Source: Larkinella sp051857545 (GTDB taxonomy: Bacteria > Bacteroidota > Bacteroidia > Cytophagales > Spirosomataceae). Taken from it: a DNA stretch of 64,000 nt. The notes beneath the pieces were generated by a model. That model saw only the letters and a list, made by a program, of their open reading frames with translations. It was not told where the DNA came from and did no database searches. The translations under genes were made by a program, and so were the position numbers. Shown one piece after another: positions 9,254-17,548 of this stretch. Location: assembly GCF_051857545.1 (NCBI RefSeq), contig NZ_JBPZHB010000002.1, forward strand, positions 186,001-250,000, read 5' to 3'. Each line of letters starts with the position of its first letter. The stretch's first letter is position 1.

Positions 9254-11041
9254 ATGAAAAAAAACGTTCTGAAGAAGGTCTTGCTGTTTGCTCTTTCTTG
9301 GTTCATCGGGGCCTCCGGTCTGGCCCAGCAACGAACCTACTGCAACCCGATGGACATCAGTTACCGGTATAATTTTGAGCAGTTGAACGAACGGATTTCG
9401 TACCGTTCAGGCGCTGATCCGGTCATTATTAACCACAAAGTGGGCAACAAACCGGGGGAATACTTTCTGTTCGTCACCATTTCCGGTGGCTGGTGGAAAT
9501 CGAAGGATCTGGTCAGTTGGCAATACGTTGTGCCTGATAAATGGCCGATGGAAGACATGTGTGCGCCGGCGGCCCTGTCGGTGCGCGATACGCTGTTCCT
9601 GTTTCAGTCGACGTTCGAACAACGCCCCATTTTTTATTCGACCGAACCCGAAAAAGGCAAGCTCAAGTTCTATAACCGCTGGCTGCCGCGCCTGCCCAAA
9701 GACATTGGCCCCTGGGACCCGGCTCTCTTCCACGATCCGGATACCGACAAGTGGTTTATGTACTGGGGTTCCTCGAATGTGTATCCGATTTTTGGTGCCG
9801 AACTAGACCACCGCCGTCGACTGACCTACATGAACCCGGAACCGTCGAAAGCCTATCAGCCCATGCTCTGGCTCGACCCGTGGCAACACGGCTGGGAACG
9901 TTTTGGCCCAAACCATTCCGATCCCATCAAACCGTTTACGGAAGGAGCCTGGATGACCAAACACAACGGCAAATACTACCTGCAATACGGAGCCCCCGGA
10001 ACCGAATACAACGTGTATGCGAACGGCACTTATGTCGGCAAGGATCCGCTGGGACCGTTTGAATACGCGCCCTATAATCCCATTGCCTACAAACCGGGGG
10101 GCTACGCCACCGGCACCGGCCACGGAAACACGTTTCAGGACCATTTTGGCAACTACTGGAATACCGGCACCACCTGGCTGGGCATCGTCTGGGGCATGGA
10201 ACGACGGATTGTGATGCACCCCGCCGGTTTCGACAAGGACGACCAGCTTTACGCCAACACCCGTTTCGGAGACTTTCCGCACCATCTTTCCACCAAAAAG
10301 TGGGAGAACAGCAACGCGCTTTTTACGGGCTGGATGTTGCTGAACTACAAAAAACCGGTTACAGCCTCCTCGACGCTGGATACCCTGCGGGCAGAGTTGA
10401 CGGTGGACGAAAACCCCCGGACGTTCTGGGTGCCGACCCAAAACAAAGCCGGCGAGACGCTGACCACCGACCTCGGCGCCGACCACGACATTCGGGCGGT
10501 GCAGGTCAATTATGTTGATTACAAAAACACTGTTTTCGACAGTGATTCTACGGTTTATACCCAGTTTCGGTTGTATGCGTCGAAAGATGGAAAGAAGTGG
10601 GATAAAATTGCCGATCTGACATCGGAGCCCAAACGCGACCGCGCCTGTGCCTATGTGGAATTGCCCCGGCCGGTGCGCGGGCGGTATGTGCGGTATGAAC
10701 ACGTCTACACGGCGGGTCCCTACGTGGCCATCAACGGTTTCCGGGTTTTTGGCAACGGGTTGGGAAAAGCCCCGGCGACGCCCGTAAAACTAGCAGCTGT
10801 CCGGCAGAAAGACCAGCGAAATGCCGATATTGCGTGGGAAAAAGTACCCGGTGCAGTGGGCTACAACATTCTGTGGGGCATTGCCAGAGACAAGCTGTAC
10901 CAGACCTACCAAATCTGGAACGACCAGCCGAATAAACTGGAATTGAGGGCGTTGAATGTGGGTGTACCGTACTATTTCGCCATTGAGTCGTTCAATGAAA
11001 ACGGCGTATCAACGGTTAGTGAGGTCATTGGTCCCCGGTAA
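9254..11041 (+). CDS. GH43-like exported glycosidase with F5/8-type C and fibronectin III domains
   Basis: 595 aa from the ATG at 9254. This start is preferred over an in-frame one at 9194 because AGGAGA precedes it and a signal peptide (MKKNVLKKVLLFALSWFIGA...GLAQ) begins there. Residues about 30-370 form a five-bladed propeller with acidic positions expected of GH43: SGADPVII, GPWDPALFHD and FTEGAWMTKHNGKYYL. Residues about 375-510 resemble a discoidin (F5/8 type C) carbohydrate-binding module, and about 515-595 an FN3 domain ending AIESFNENGVSTVSE. GH43 enzymes act on beta-xylosides, alpha-arabinosides or galactans; which applies here cannot be decided. Followed by a DUF1080 gene on the same strand after 159 bases. 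Confidence 0.86.
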   Translation: MKKNVLKKVLLFALSWFIGASGLAQQRTYCNPMDISYRYNFEQLNERISYRSGADPVIINHKVGNKPGEYFLFVTISGGWWKSKDLVSWQYVVPDKWPMEDMCAPAALSVRDTLFLFQSTFEQRPIFYSTEPEKGKLKFYNRWLPRLPKDIGPWDPALFHDPDTDKWFMYWGSSNVYPIFGAELDHRRRLTYMNPEPSKAYQPMLWLDPWQHGWERFGPNHSDPIKPFTEGAWMTKHNGKYYLQYGAPGTEYNVYANGTYVGKDPLGPFEYAPYNPIAYKPGGYATGTGHGNTFQDHFGNYWNTGTTWLGIVWGMERRIVMHPAGFDKDDQLYANTRFGDFPHHLSTKKWENSNALFTGWMLLNYKKPVTASSTLDTLRAELTVDENPRTFWVPTQNKAGETLTTDLGADHDIRAVQVNYVDYKNTVFDSDSTVYTQFRLYASKDGKKWDKIADLTSEPKRDRACAYVELPRPVRGRYVRYEHVYTAGPYVAINGFRVFGNGLGKAPATPVKLAAVRQKDQRNADIAWEKVPGAVGYNILWGIARDKLYQTYQIWNDQPNKLELRALNVGVPYYFAIESFNENGVSTVSEVIGPR

Positions 11042-11200
11042 AAAAGAAATACGAATTCTTCAGGTTCATGTCCCTGTTTTCGACCAGTGATTCGTTCATA
11101 ATTCACGCCGGAACGCCCGGATGGTTTGACAAAACTTTTCTTTTTCAAAAAAGACCCTCAACTTCGGGTCGCTAAATCGAGTTTGAAACCAACCAATTCC

Positions 11201-11884
11201 ATGAGAAAAATTCTAGTACTGATTTGCAGTTTGCTAACCGGGCTGGCCGTTGCCCAAACCGCGTCGAAACATCCCGATACCTCCGGAAACGACTGGCAAC
11301 CGCTTTTTGCCGCCGATTTGTCCGACGCCGGTTTTCCAAAAGGCATCTGGAGCGTTGAAAACGGCGTTTTGACGGCCACGGAAGACATCCCGATCTGGAC
11401 TAAAAAAACGTATAAAAACTTCGTGCTGGACCTGGAATTCAAGAACGCGCCCGGCACCAACAGCGGGGTTTTCGTGTATTGCAGCGATACCGCCAATTTT
11501 ATTCCGAACTCGGTGGAGATTCAGATTGCCGACGACTATAGCGAACAGTGGTCCAAAGCTCCGGCGTCGTGGCAGTGCGGGGCGTTTTTTGGTCACAAAC
11601 CCGCTTTGCTGCCCAAGGTAGTCAAATCAGCGGGCGAATGGAACCGCTACACGATCACGTGTCAGGGAAAAAACATTACGGTTTTGCTGAACGGTCAGCT
11701 CGTCAACCAGATCGACATGAGCCTGTGGACTTCCGGCAAGACCAACCCTGATGGGTCGGAAATTCCGAACTGGCTCAACAAACCCTGGGCCACACTACCG
11801 AACGAAGGGTATGTCGGTTTTCAGGGCAAACACGCCGGAGCGCCGATTTACTTCAAGAACATGAAAATTAAAGCGTTGCCGTAA
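11201..11884 (+). CDS. DUF1080 (3-keto-disaccharide hydrolase-like) exported protein
   Basis: 227 aa from the ATG at 11201, where a signal peptide (MRKILVLICSLLTGLAVAQ) starts; an upstream in-frame ATG at 11126 would bury it. The rest is a concanavalin-like jelly roll typical of DUF1080: FVLDLEFKNAPGTNSGVFVYC, EIQIADDY, WNRYTITCQGKNITVLLNGQLVN and a final GYVGFQGKHAGAPIYFKNMKIK. Members of this family have been linked to hydrolysis of 3-keto-glycosides and are common around Bacteroidota glycan loci. A hairpin follows the stop. Activity on a specific substrate is inference only. Confidence 0.87.
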   Translation: MRKILVLICSLLTGLAVAQTASKHPDTSGNDWQPLFAADLSDAGFPKGIWSVENGVLTATEDIPIWTKKTYKNFVLDLEFKNAPGTNSGVFVYCSDTANFIPNSVEIQIADDYSEQWSKAPASWQCGAFFGHKPALLPKVVKSAGEWNRYTITCQGKNITVLLNGQLVNQIDMSLWTSGKTNPDGSEIPNWLNKPWATLPNEGYVGFQGKHAGAPIYFKNMKIKALP

Positions 11885-11894
11885 AAAAAAGTTA

Positions 11895-11942
11895 CCAGAG
11901 TCTGCCGACCAGGAAACGACGTGTCCGGGTCGGCAGACTGGT
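11895..11942. terminator. Bidirectional terminator-like hairpin
   Basis: AGTCTGCCGACC (11899-11910) pairs perfectly with GGTCGGCAGACT (11928-11939) around a 17-nt loop, and outer ACC/GGT bases extend it. It sits between the convergent DUF1080 gene and the small minus-strand genes. An A-run precedes it and only a weak T-rich stretch follows. Confidence 0.6.
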
Positions 11943-11949
11943 CAAAAGT

Positions 11950-12159
11950 TTAGTTAATCGTCAGACTTCGCAGCAGGTTTGCACTGCACAGAATTGACAG
12001 CACTTTGACGACTTCGCTCGCCAAAACATCGTCCCGGATCACGAAAGCCGCCACCAGACAGGCTACTGACACACTGAACTGGAACATGATTGGTAAAACC
12101 GGTAAGCGGGATTCGAGCCGGGTACTCAGCATCCGGGCGTTTTGCAGGAACTTTTTCAT
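11950..12159 (-). CDS. Small membrane protein of unknown function (69 aa)
   Basis: The 69-aa product has a basic N-terminus (MKKFLQNARMLSTRLESR), a hydrophobic stretch (about 20-42, LPVLPIMFQFSVSVACLVAAFVI) and a second weaker hydrophobic part. I do not recognise the family. Its ATG overlaps the TGA of the 82-aa gene by four bases (ATGA), which implies translational coupling and argues that both ORFs are real. The trio icd, 82-aa and 69-aa genes runs in one direction with tiny gaps. Confidence 0.62.
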   Translation of the reverse strand: MKKFLQNARMLSTRLESRLPVLPIMFQFSVSVACLVAAFVIRDDVLASEVVKVLSILCSANLLRSLTIN

Positions 12160-12404
12160 GACAGCCTGATCGTTAAAACTGAATCAATTGAAACCGGCCC
12201 TCTGCTGGATTGAATGGCCTGCCGAAGGTCAGAGAGGTCTTTCTGCAAGGTTTTGATCCGCTTTTCCCGCATTTTGACGTCTTCCTCGCTGCTGTTGCTA
12301 CCGATCTTACTTTCGTGGTATTTGATTTTAACATGTACCATTTCAGTAAGGAGTTGAATGGAATCCTGGGCCGAAAACTGACCCTGAATGAGCTGCATTT
12401 CCAT
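12156..12404 (-). CDS. Small coiled-coil protein of unknown function (82 aa)
   Basis: The 82-aa product is charged and predicted helical, with a coiled-coil-like centre (EEDVKMREKRIKTLQKDLSD) and a conserved-looking N-terminus (MEMQLIQGQFSAQDSIQLL). There is no signal peptide. It starts 24 bases after the end of the isocitrate dehydrogenase gene and overlaps the next gene by ATGA. I do not recognise a named family. Position suggests co-expression with icd, but function is unknown. Confidence 0.68.
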   Translation of the reverse strand: MEMQLIQGQFSAQDSIQLLTEMVHVKIKYHESKIGSNSSEEDVKMREKRIKTLQKDLSDLRQAIQSSRGPVSIDSVLTIRLS

Positions 12405-12428
12405 GATATGCTAAATGGAGTGGATGAA

Positions 12429-13865
12429 TTATTGACCTTGACCCAGCGAAAAGGCGGGTTTTCCGTTAAAATCGTACAGATTCTCCGTCTTGATGGTGTC
12501 AATGTTGTTTTCGACGGCTTTGACCAGCAGGAAAATAATATCCAGTTTACCCAGGGTGTTGCCTTTTGCGGGTTTGAAACGACACCGCCAGTGATCGGTA
12601 CAAAACGTTTCCGAAAAGCCGTCCGGCCATACTTTGATGCCCCGGTTGGTGATCATGGAAAGTTTTGTTTTTTCGGATTCCAGCGGCTTCAGCAACCGGG
12701 CAAGCTCGTCTGGATTGGTGCCATTCCAATGAACAAAGACATCGACACCGACCAGTTCTTTTTTGGCGGGCGGTTTTCGCTGGTATTTAGGCAGATTTAA
12801 CGGCGTTCCATTGGCCAGATTAACGGCTTTCAGGGTCGAGGGTTTCTGACCCAGATTGGCAATAACCGCCTGCGCAAATTCTTTTGTGCCCACTTTTTGC
12901 GTGCTGATGCCTTCCTTGTAGAGATCATACGTATGAATACCGTCTTCGATGGTTTTAAGCCAGGCATTCTGTACCTTTTCGGCCACGTCGGTTTGTCCGA
13001 TGTGAATCAGCATCATCACCGCACCCTGAAGCAGCCCCGACGGATTGGCCAGATTTTGCCCGGCCCGGCGCGGGGCCGACCCGTGAATGGCTTCAAACAT
13101 GGCACATTCTTCGCCCAGGTTTGCTGATCCGGCCAGCCCCACCGATCCCGCGATTTGAGCCGCTACATCCGAAAGCACATCGCCGTATAAATTGGGCATC
13201 ACAATGACATCGAAAAGTTCGGGCGTATCGGCCATCTTGGCAGCTCCAATATCAATGATCCAGTGTTCATTTTCGATGTCGGGGTATTCGGCAGCAATCT
13301 CGTCGAACACCTGGTGAAACAAGCCATCCGTTTGCTTCATAATGTTGTCTTTCGTGAAGCAGGTTACTTTTTTGCGCTTATACTGACGGGCGTATTCGAA
13401 CGCATACCGGACGATTTTTTCGCAACCCGGCCGGCTGATGAGCTTGAGGCATTGCACCACTTCATCGGTTTGCTGGTGTTCAATACCGGCATACAGATCT
13501 TCTTCGTTTTCCCGCACAATCACCAGATCCATGTGCGGGTGTTTGGTTTTGACGTAGGGATGGAGACTCAGGCAGGGCCGGACATTGGCGTAGAGACCTA
13601 AAAATTTGCGGGTGGTGACGTTCAGGCTTTTGTACCCTCCACCCTGCGGGGTGGTGATGGGGGCTTTCAGAAATACCTTGTTTCGCCGGATGATTTCCCA
13701 GGATTCTTTGGCAATCCCGGCTGGATTACCGGCCAGATAAACCTGTTCGCCCACCTCAATCTCGTCCAGTTCGAGTTGTGCGCCTGCCGCCAGAATAATG
13801 TCGAGCGTGGCATCCATGATTTCAGGACCGATGCCGTCGCCCTTTGCTACTGTAATTCGTGTCAT
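12429..13865 (-). CDS. icd: Isocitrate dehydrogenase, Thermus/Rickettsia-type with extra C-terminal domain
   Basis: 478 aa. It belongs to the isocitrate/isopropylmalate dehydrogenase fold: GDGIGPEI at residues 9-16, the substrate-binding region VRENEEDLYAGIEH, and the metal-binding segment VMPNLYGDVLSDVAAQIAGSVGLAGSAN (written here as a family landmark). EAIHGSAPRRAGQNLANP lies near the cofactor site. Residues beyond about 340 form the additional C-terminal domain found in Thermus-type enzymes of about 480-500 aa. It oxidises isocitrate to 2-oxoglutarate in the TCA cycle. It is divergent from a LysR-type regulator and followed by two small coupled genes. Confidence 0.93.
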   Translation of the reverse strand: MTRITVAKGDGIGPEIMDATLDIILAAGAQLELDEIEVGEQVYLAGNPAGIAKESWEIIRRNKVFLKAPITTPQGGGYKSLNVTTRKFLGLYANVRPCLSLHPYVKTKHPHMDLVIVRENEEDLYAGIEHQQTDEVVQCLKLISRPGCEKIVRYAFEYARQYKRKKVTCFTKDNIMKQTDGLFHQVFDEIAAEYPDIENEHWIIDIGAAKMADTPELFDVIVMPNLYGDVLSDVAAQIAGSVGLAGSANLGEECAMFEAIHGSAPRRAGQNLANPSGLLQGAVMMLIHIGQTDVAEKVQNAWLKTIEDGIHTYDLYKEGISTQKVGTKEFAQAVIANLGQKPSTLKAVNLANGTPLNLPKYQRKPPAKKELVGVDVFVHWNGTNPDELARLLKPLESEKTKLSMITNRGIKVWPDGFSETFCTDHWRCRFKPAKGNTLGKLDIIFLLVKAVENNIDTIKTENLYDFNGKPAFSLGQGQ

Positions 13866-13915
13866 TTTTAATACCAGTTATTGATGCGACAAAATTGCAG
13901 CGCCAGGATTATATA

Positions 13916-13949
13916 TTTTTATTTATGTTTGTAATGATATGTATAAAAA
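13916..13949. promoter_or_regulatory. Candidate promoter/operator between icd and the LysR gene
   Basis: TATGTTTG (13924-13931, plus strand) matches the Bacteroidota -7 consensus TAnnTTTG, 24 bases before the LysR start codon. TTTTTAT (13916-13922) and ATAAAAA (13943-13949) form an inverted pair around it. LysR regulators often bind AT-rich interrupted palindromes in the divergent spacer, so autoregulation and control of icd are possible. AT-richness makes chance similarity easy. Confidence 0.4.
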
Positions 13950-13955
13950 ATAATT

Positions 13956-14882
13956 ATGAATTACACCCTCAATCAACTTCGCATTTTTTCAACGATCGTT
14001 CAAACCCAGAGCATCACCAAGGCCGCCGAAGTACTGCATCTGACCCAGCCGGCCGTTTCAATCCAACTGAAAAATTTTCAGAATCAATTTGAAATTCCGC
14101 TGACGGAAGTGATCGGAAAGAAGTTATACATTACCGATTTTGGGAAAGAAATGGCCATTGCGGCCGAAAATATCCTGAACGAAGTCTACGCCATTAATTA
14201 CAAAACGCTGGCTTATAAAGGGCAACTAACGGGACGCTTGAAAATTTCGGTGGTTAGTACCGGTAAATACGTCATGCCGTATTTTTTGACCGATTTTATG
14301 AAGCAGCATCCGGGCATTGAACTGGTGCTGGATGTGACGAACAAATCGAAAGTGATCAGCAGTCTGGAGAACAATGAAGTTGACTTCTCGCTGGTTTCCG
14401 TCTTGCCGACTCAGTTGGCCATCAGCCAGATTGAACTGATGCAGAATAAGCTGTATCTGGTGGGGAGTCAGGAGACGGATTTTGGACCGAAACCGTACAC
14501 CATGCGCCTGTTCGAGACCATTCCGCTAATTTACCGGGAAGCAGGCTCCGGTACCCGGCTGGTAATGGAGCGTTATTTGGAAAACAATGGGCTAACGGTT
14601 TTGAAAAAGATGGAACTGACTTCCAATGAAGCTGTAAAACAGGCGGTTATTGCCGGGTTAGGCTATTCCGTTATGCCGCTGATCGGCATTAAAAATGAGC
14701 TTGAAAATGGTCAGCTTCGGATTATCCCGGTTGAGAATTTTCCCATCAAATCAGTTTGGAGTCTGATCTGGCTTTCCCATAAAAAGATGTCGCCCGTTGC
14801 CGGTATGTATCTGACCTACGTTAAAAAGCAGAAGGATGCAATCATACAGGAACGTTTTAACTGGTTTGAAAATTACCAGTAG
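13956..14882 (+). CDS. LysR family transcriptional regulator
   Basis: 308 aa with an N-terminal winged helix-turn-helix (about 1-62; segment FSTIVQTQSITKAAEVLHL then TQPAVSIQLKNFQ) and a periplasmic-binding-protein-like effector domain (about 90-295) containing SLENNEVDFSLVS and EAVKQAVIAGLGYSVMP. The arrangement resembles CysB/CbbR-type members. It is transcribed divergently from icd with a 90-bp AT-rich spacer, so icd (and its small genes) are plausible targets. The downstream aquaporin gene is 91 bases away on the same strand. The effector is unknown. Confidence 0.92.
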   Translation: MNYTLNQLRIFSTIVQTQSITKAAEVLHLTQPAVSIQLKNFQNQFEIPLTEVIGKKLYITDFGKEMAIAAENILNEVYAINYKTLAYKGQLTGRLKISVVSTGKYVMPYFLTDFMKQHPGIELVLDVTNKSKVISSLENNEVDFSLVSVLPTQLAISQIELMQNKLYLVGSQETDFGPKPYTMRLFETIPLIYREAGSGTRLVMERYLENNGLTVLKKMELTSNEAVKQAVIAGLGYSVMPLIGIKNELENGQLRIIPVENFPIKSVWSLIWLSHKKMSPVAGMYLTYVKKQKDAIIQERFNWFENYQ

Positions 14883-14973
14883 CGTTTTTCTTCGGTTACC
14901 TGTGACTTAATCCGGTTTTTGAGGTCAAAAGAATGGGCCAACAAACCCTTTCTCTTAAACTTAAAAACTGTCT

Positions 14974-15675
14974 ATGAAAAAGTCACTGGCCGAACTGATC
15001 GGCACCTTTTCCCTGGTTCTCTTTGGCTGCGGAGCCGCCAGTATTTCCGGAATTTCGACCACCGGACCCGCCGGTATCGGCCTGTTGGGCATTTCGTTTG
15101 CCTTTGGTCTGGCGGTGGTGGTAATGGCCTATGCCATTGGTCCGGTTTCGGGCTGCCACATCAATCCCGCCATTACGATTGCCATGCTGGTGGCCGGAAA
15201 AATCAGCGCCAGTGATGCCATCGCCTACATCATTGCTCAGTTTATCGGGGCCACGCTGGGGGCGGGCGTATTGTATTTGATCCAGAGTGGGGCTCCCGGT
15301 TTTTCGATGGGCCAATGGGCACTCGGTTCCAACGGCTGGGGGCCCGGCTACCTGGGAGCCTACAACACCTCCTCCGCATTCATTACGGAAGCCGTCCTGA
15401 CGTTCCTGTTTCTGCTGGTTATTTTCAAAACGACGTCCCGGTTAGGCAACAGCAACATGGCTGGCCTGGCGATTGGTCTGACGCTGGTGTTGATTCACCT
15501 GGTGGCGATTCCGGTCACGGGGACGTCGGTCAACCCTGCGCGGAGTTTTGGCCCGGCGATTTTTGCCGGCGGTCTGGCCCTGAAACAATTGTGGCTGTTC
15601 ATCGTCGCCCCGATTGTGGGCGGAATTGTGGCCGCATTATTTTATAAGGGTGTTTTTGAAGAAAAGAGAAAATAA
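14974..15675 (+). CDS. aqpZ: Aquaporin, water-selective AqpZ type
   Basis: 233 aa with six membrane helices and two half-helices bearing NPA motifs: HINPAI (NPA 64-66) and SVNPAR (NPA 187-189). His175 and Arg190 fit the selectivity filter of water-specific AqpZ proteins rather than glycerol channels. It sits in the inner membrane and equilibrates water during osmotic shifts. The gene ends just before an array of palindromic repeats and is convergent with the GntP-type permease. The nearby trehalose genes make an osmotic-stress context plausible but do not prove it. Confidence 0.94.
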   Translation: MKKSLAELIGTFSLVLFGCGAASISGISTTGPAGIGLLGISFAFGLAVVVMAYAIGPVSGCHINPAITIAMLVAGKISASDAIAYIIAQFIGATLGAGVLYLIQSGAPGFSMGQWALGSNGWGPGYLGAYNTSSAFITEAVLTFLFLLVIFKTTSRLGNSNMAGLAIGLTLVLIHLVAIPVTGTSVNPARSFGPAIFAGGLALKQLWLFIVAPIVGGIVAALFYKGVFEEKRK

Positions 15676-15682
15676 TAAAAGA

Positions 15683-16044
15683 TTCTACAAAATGGGCCAT
15701 CCCTACGGGATTGTTTTTGATTTTTCTGTGTGGGCGTTTTTACAAAATGAATCATTCCGATGGGATTGTTTTAATTTTCCTGTGGTGCGATTCTACAAAA
15801 TGAATCATCCCTACGGGATTGTTTTTGATTTTTCTGTGTGGTGCGATTCTACAAAATGAATCATCCCTACGGGATTGTTTTGAATTTTCTTGTGGCCGTT
15901 TCTACAAAATGAATCATCCCTACGGGATTATTTGGGATTCCTGCGGAAAACGGACTGCATCATACGTCCCATCGGGACGGCTCATTTTGTAGGAATCGTG
16001 TCCGATTATCCGGGGATGAATCCCGTAGGGATGGTTCATTTGAC
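15683..16044. repeat. REP-like palindromic repeat array A (seven units, no transposase)
   Basis: Five direct units have the hairpin core ATCCCTACGGGAT at 15699, 15807, 15863 and 15916, with a variant ATTCCGATGGGAT at 15754; period is 53-56 bp. Each core follows TACAAAATG by a few bases. Two units in inverse orientation follow: GTCCCATCGGGAC (15966-15978) and ATCCCGTAGGGAT (16020-16032), each trailed by a CATTT-type flank. The same units surround the transposase at 60.6 kb. The array fills the gap between convergent aqpZ and GntP genes. No ORF in it looks coding. Confidence 0.93.
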
Positions 16045-16067
16045 ATCGGTGTCAGGTTTTGGGGATT

Positions 16068-17462
16068 TTAAACGATTCCGAAGACATAATACAGGGCAAT
16101 CACAAAGAACACGGCTGCGGTTTTGACGAGGGTCAGGATAAAAATGTCCTTATAAGCCTGTTTATGCGTCAGTCCGGTTACGGCCAGTAGGGTGATCAGC
16201 GCGCCGTTGTGGGGCAGGGAATCCATGCCGCCACAGGCCATGGCCGCCACCCGGTGCAGCACTTCCGGATCGATGCCCAGTTGGGTGGCCTGTTCGAGGT
16301 AGGTTTTGCTCATGAGGGCCAGGCTGATGCTCAACCCGCCCGAACCGGAACCCGTAATCCCGGCCAGCGTCGTGGTCGTAACGGCTTCATTGACCAGCGG
16401 GTCTTTGAAAAGGGACGCAATGCCGGCACTCACCACTTTAAATCCCGGAAGAGCCGCAATCACGGCCCCAAAACCGTATTCGGATGCGGTATTCAGTGTG
16501 GCCAGCAAGGCCCCGCCAATGGCGAGGTTAAGCCCCGCCGTAAAACCAGCTTTGATGGCCCGGAAGGCAAAAAGAAGAACGGTGACGATGCCCAGAACCA
16601 GTGCCCCTTCCACCGCCCAGACAGCCGTTAATTTTGAAATCTCGATGGGCGGAATGCCCTCCATCCCCAGGCTGGCGAAGTCGAACGTTTGGCCGTAGCG
16701 TTGGGGAATCAGCTCCGTGAAAACTTTGTTGAAAACCGTCACAACGAGCAGCGGAAGTACCGCAATGCCAACGGAAGGCAGCGTCGTTTCAGCCCGTCGT
16801 TCGGGTTCATTGAGGTGGTTTTTTCCGTAACCTTCGCCGGTTTGGATCGCCCGGTTTCGTTGCCATTGCAGATAGAACATGCCAATCGAAAAGATAAAGA
16901 TGCTCCCGCAAATGCCCAGCCAGGGAGCGGCCCAGGCATCGGTATTGAAAAATGTGGTCGGGATAATGTTCTGAATCTGAGGAGTTCCCGGCAGGGCGTC
17001 CATCGTGAAGGTGAACGAGCCGAGGCCAATGGTCGCGGGAATCAGGCGCTTGGGAATGTCGCTGGCTTTGAAGAGTTCGGCCGCAAAGGGGTAAATGGCA
17101 AACACCACGACGAACAATGAAACCCCGCCGTAACTGAGAATGGCACCGACCAACACCACGGCGAGCATCGCCCGGTTTTTGCCAATGACAGCGATCACCG
17201 CCGTGGAAATGGATTTGGCATACCCCGCCATTTCGATGAGCTTTCCCAACACCGCCCCCAACAAAAATACCGGGAAATAGAGCTTGATAAAACCGGCCAT
17301 TTTATCGAGAAAAACGCCCGAAAAAAACGGTAGAACGTAAGCCGGGTTGGCTAGCAGAACGGCCAGCAAAGCGGCTAGGGGTGCAAATAAGATGACATTG
17401 AATCCGCGGTAGGCAACAATAATCAAAAAAGCCAAAGGCAGTAAAACCAGGAGGACGTCCAT
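16068..17462 (-). CDS. GntP family permease (gluconate / hydroxy-acid : H+ symporter)
   Basis: 464 aa, strongly hydrophobic with about 12 membrane segments. GntP-family landmarks include SYGGVSLFVVVFAIYPFA, MDALPGTPQIQN, GSGSGGLSIS and HRVAAMACGGMDSLPHNGA. The family imports gluconate, related sugar acids or beta-hydroxybutyrate; the conserved H-N-G-A ending does not settle which. No kinase or dehydrogenase for such acids lies next to it. It faces the repeat array at its 3' end and is followed upstream by the trehalose genes on the same strand. Confidence 0.9.
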   Translation of the reverse strand: MDVLLVLLPLAFLIIVAYRGFNVILFAPLAALLAVLLANPAYVLPFFSGVFLDKMAGFIKLYFPVFLLGAVLGKLIEMAGYAKSISTAVIAVIGKNRAMLAVVLVGAILSYGGVSLFVVVFAIYPFAAELFKASDIPKRLIPATIGLGSFTFTMDALPGTPQIQNIIPTTFFNTDAWAAPWLGICGSIFIFSIGMFYLQWQRNRAIQTGEGYGKNHLNEPERRAETTLPSVGIAVLPLLVVTVFNKVFTELIPQRYGQTFDFASLGMEGIPPIEISKLTAVWAVEGALVLGIVTVLLFAFRAIKAGFTAGLNLAIGGALLATLNTASEYGFGAVIAALPGFKVVSAGIASLFKDPLVNEAVTTTTLAGITGSGSGGLSISLALMSKTYLEQATQLGIDPEVLHRVAAMACGGMDSLPHNGALITLLAVTGLTHKQAYKDIFILTLVKTAAVFFVIALYYVFGIV

Positions 17463-17548
17463 CCGATGCGATTGCTTAGAGAGTTAAGCTAGCAGAAGGA
17501 GAAAATCATTGTATTTTACTGCCTTTTTTTGGTATCTAGCCGTGTCGA

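Noticed and set aside
12210..12800. A 196-codon plus-strand frame across the 82-aa gene and the end of icd
   Set aside because: It lies antisense to icd and the coupled 82-aa ORF, and its product shows no recognisable domain; the minus-strand reading has operon structure.
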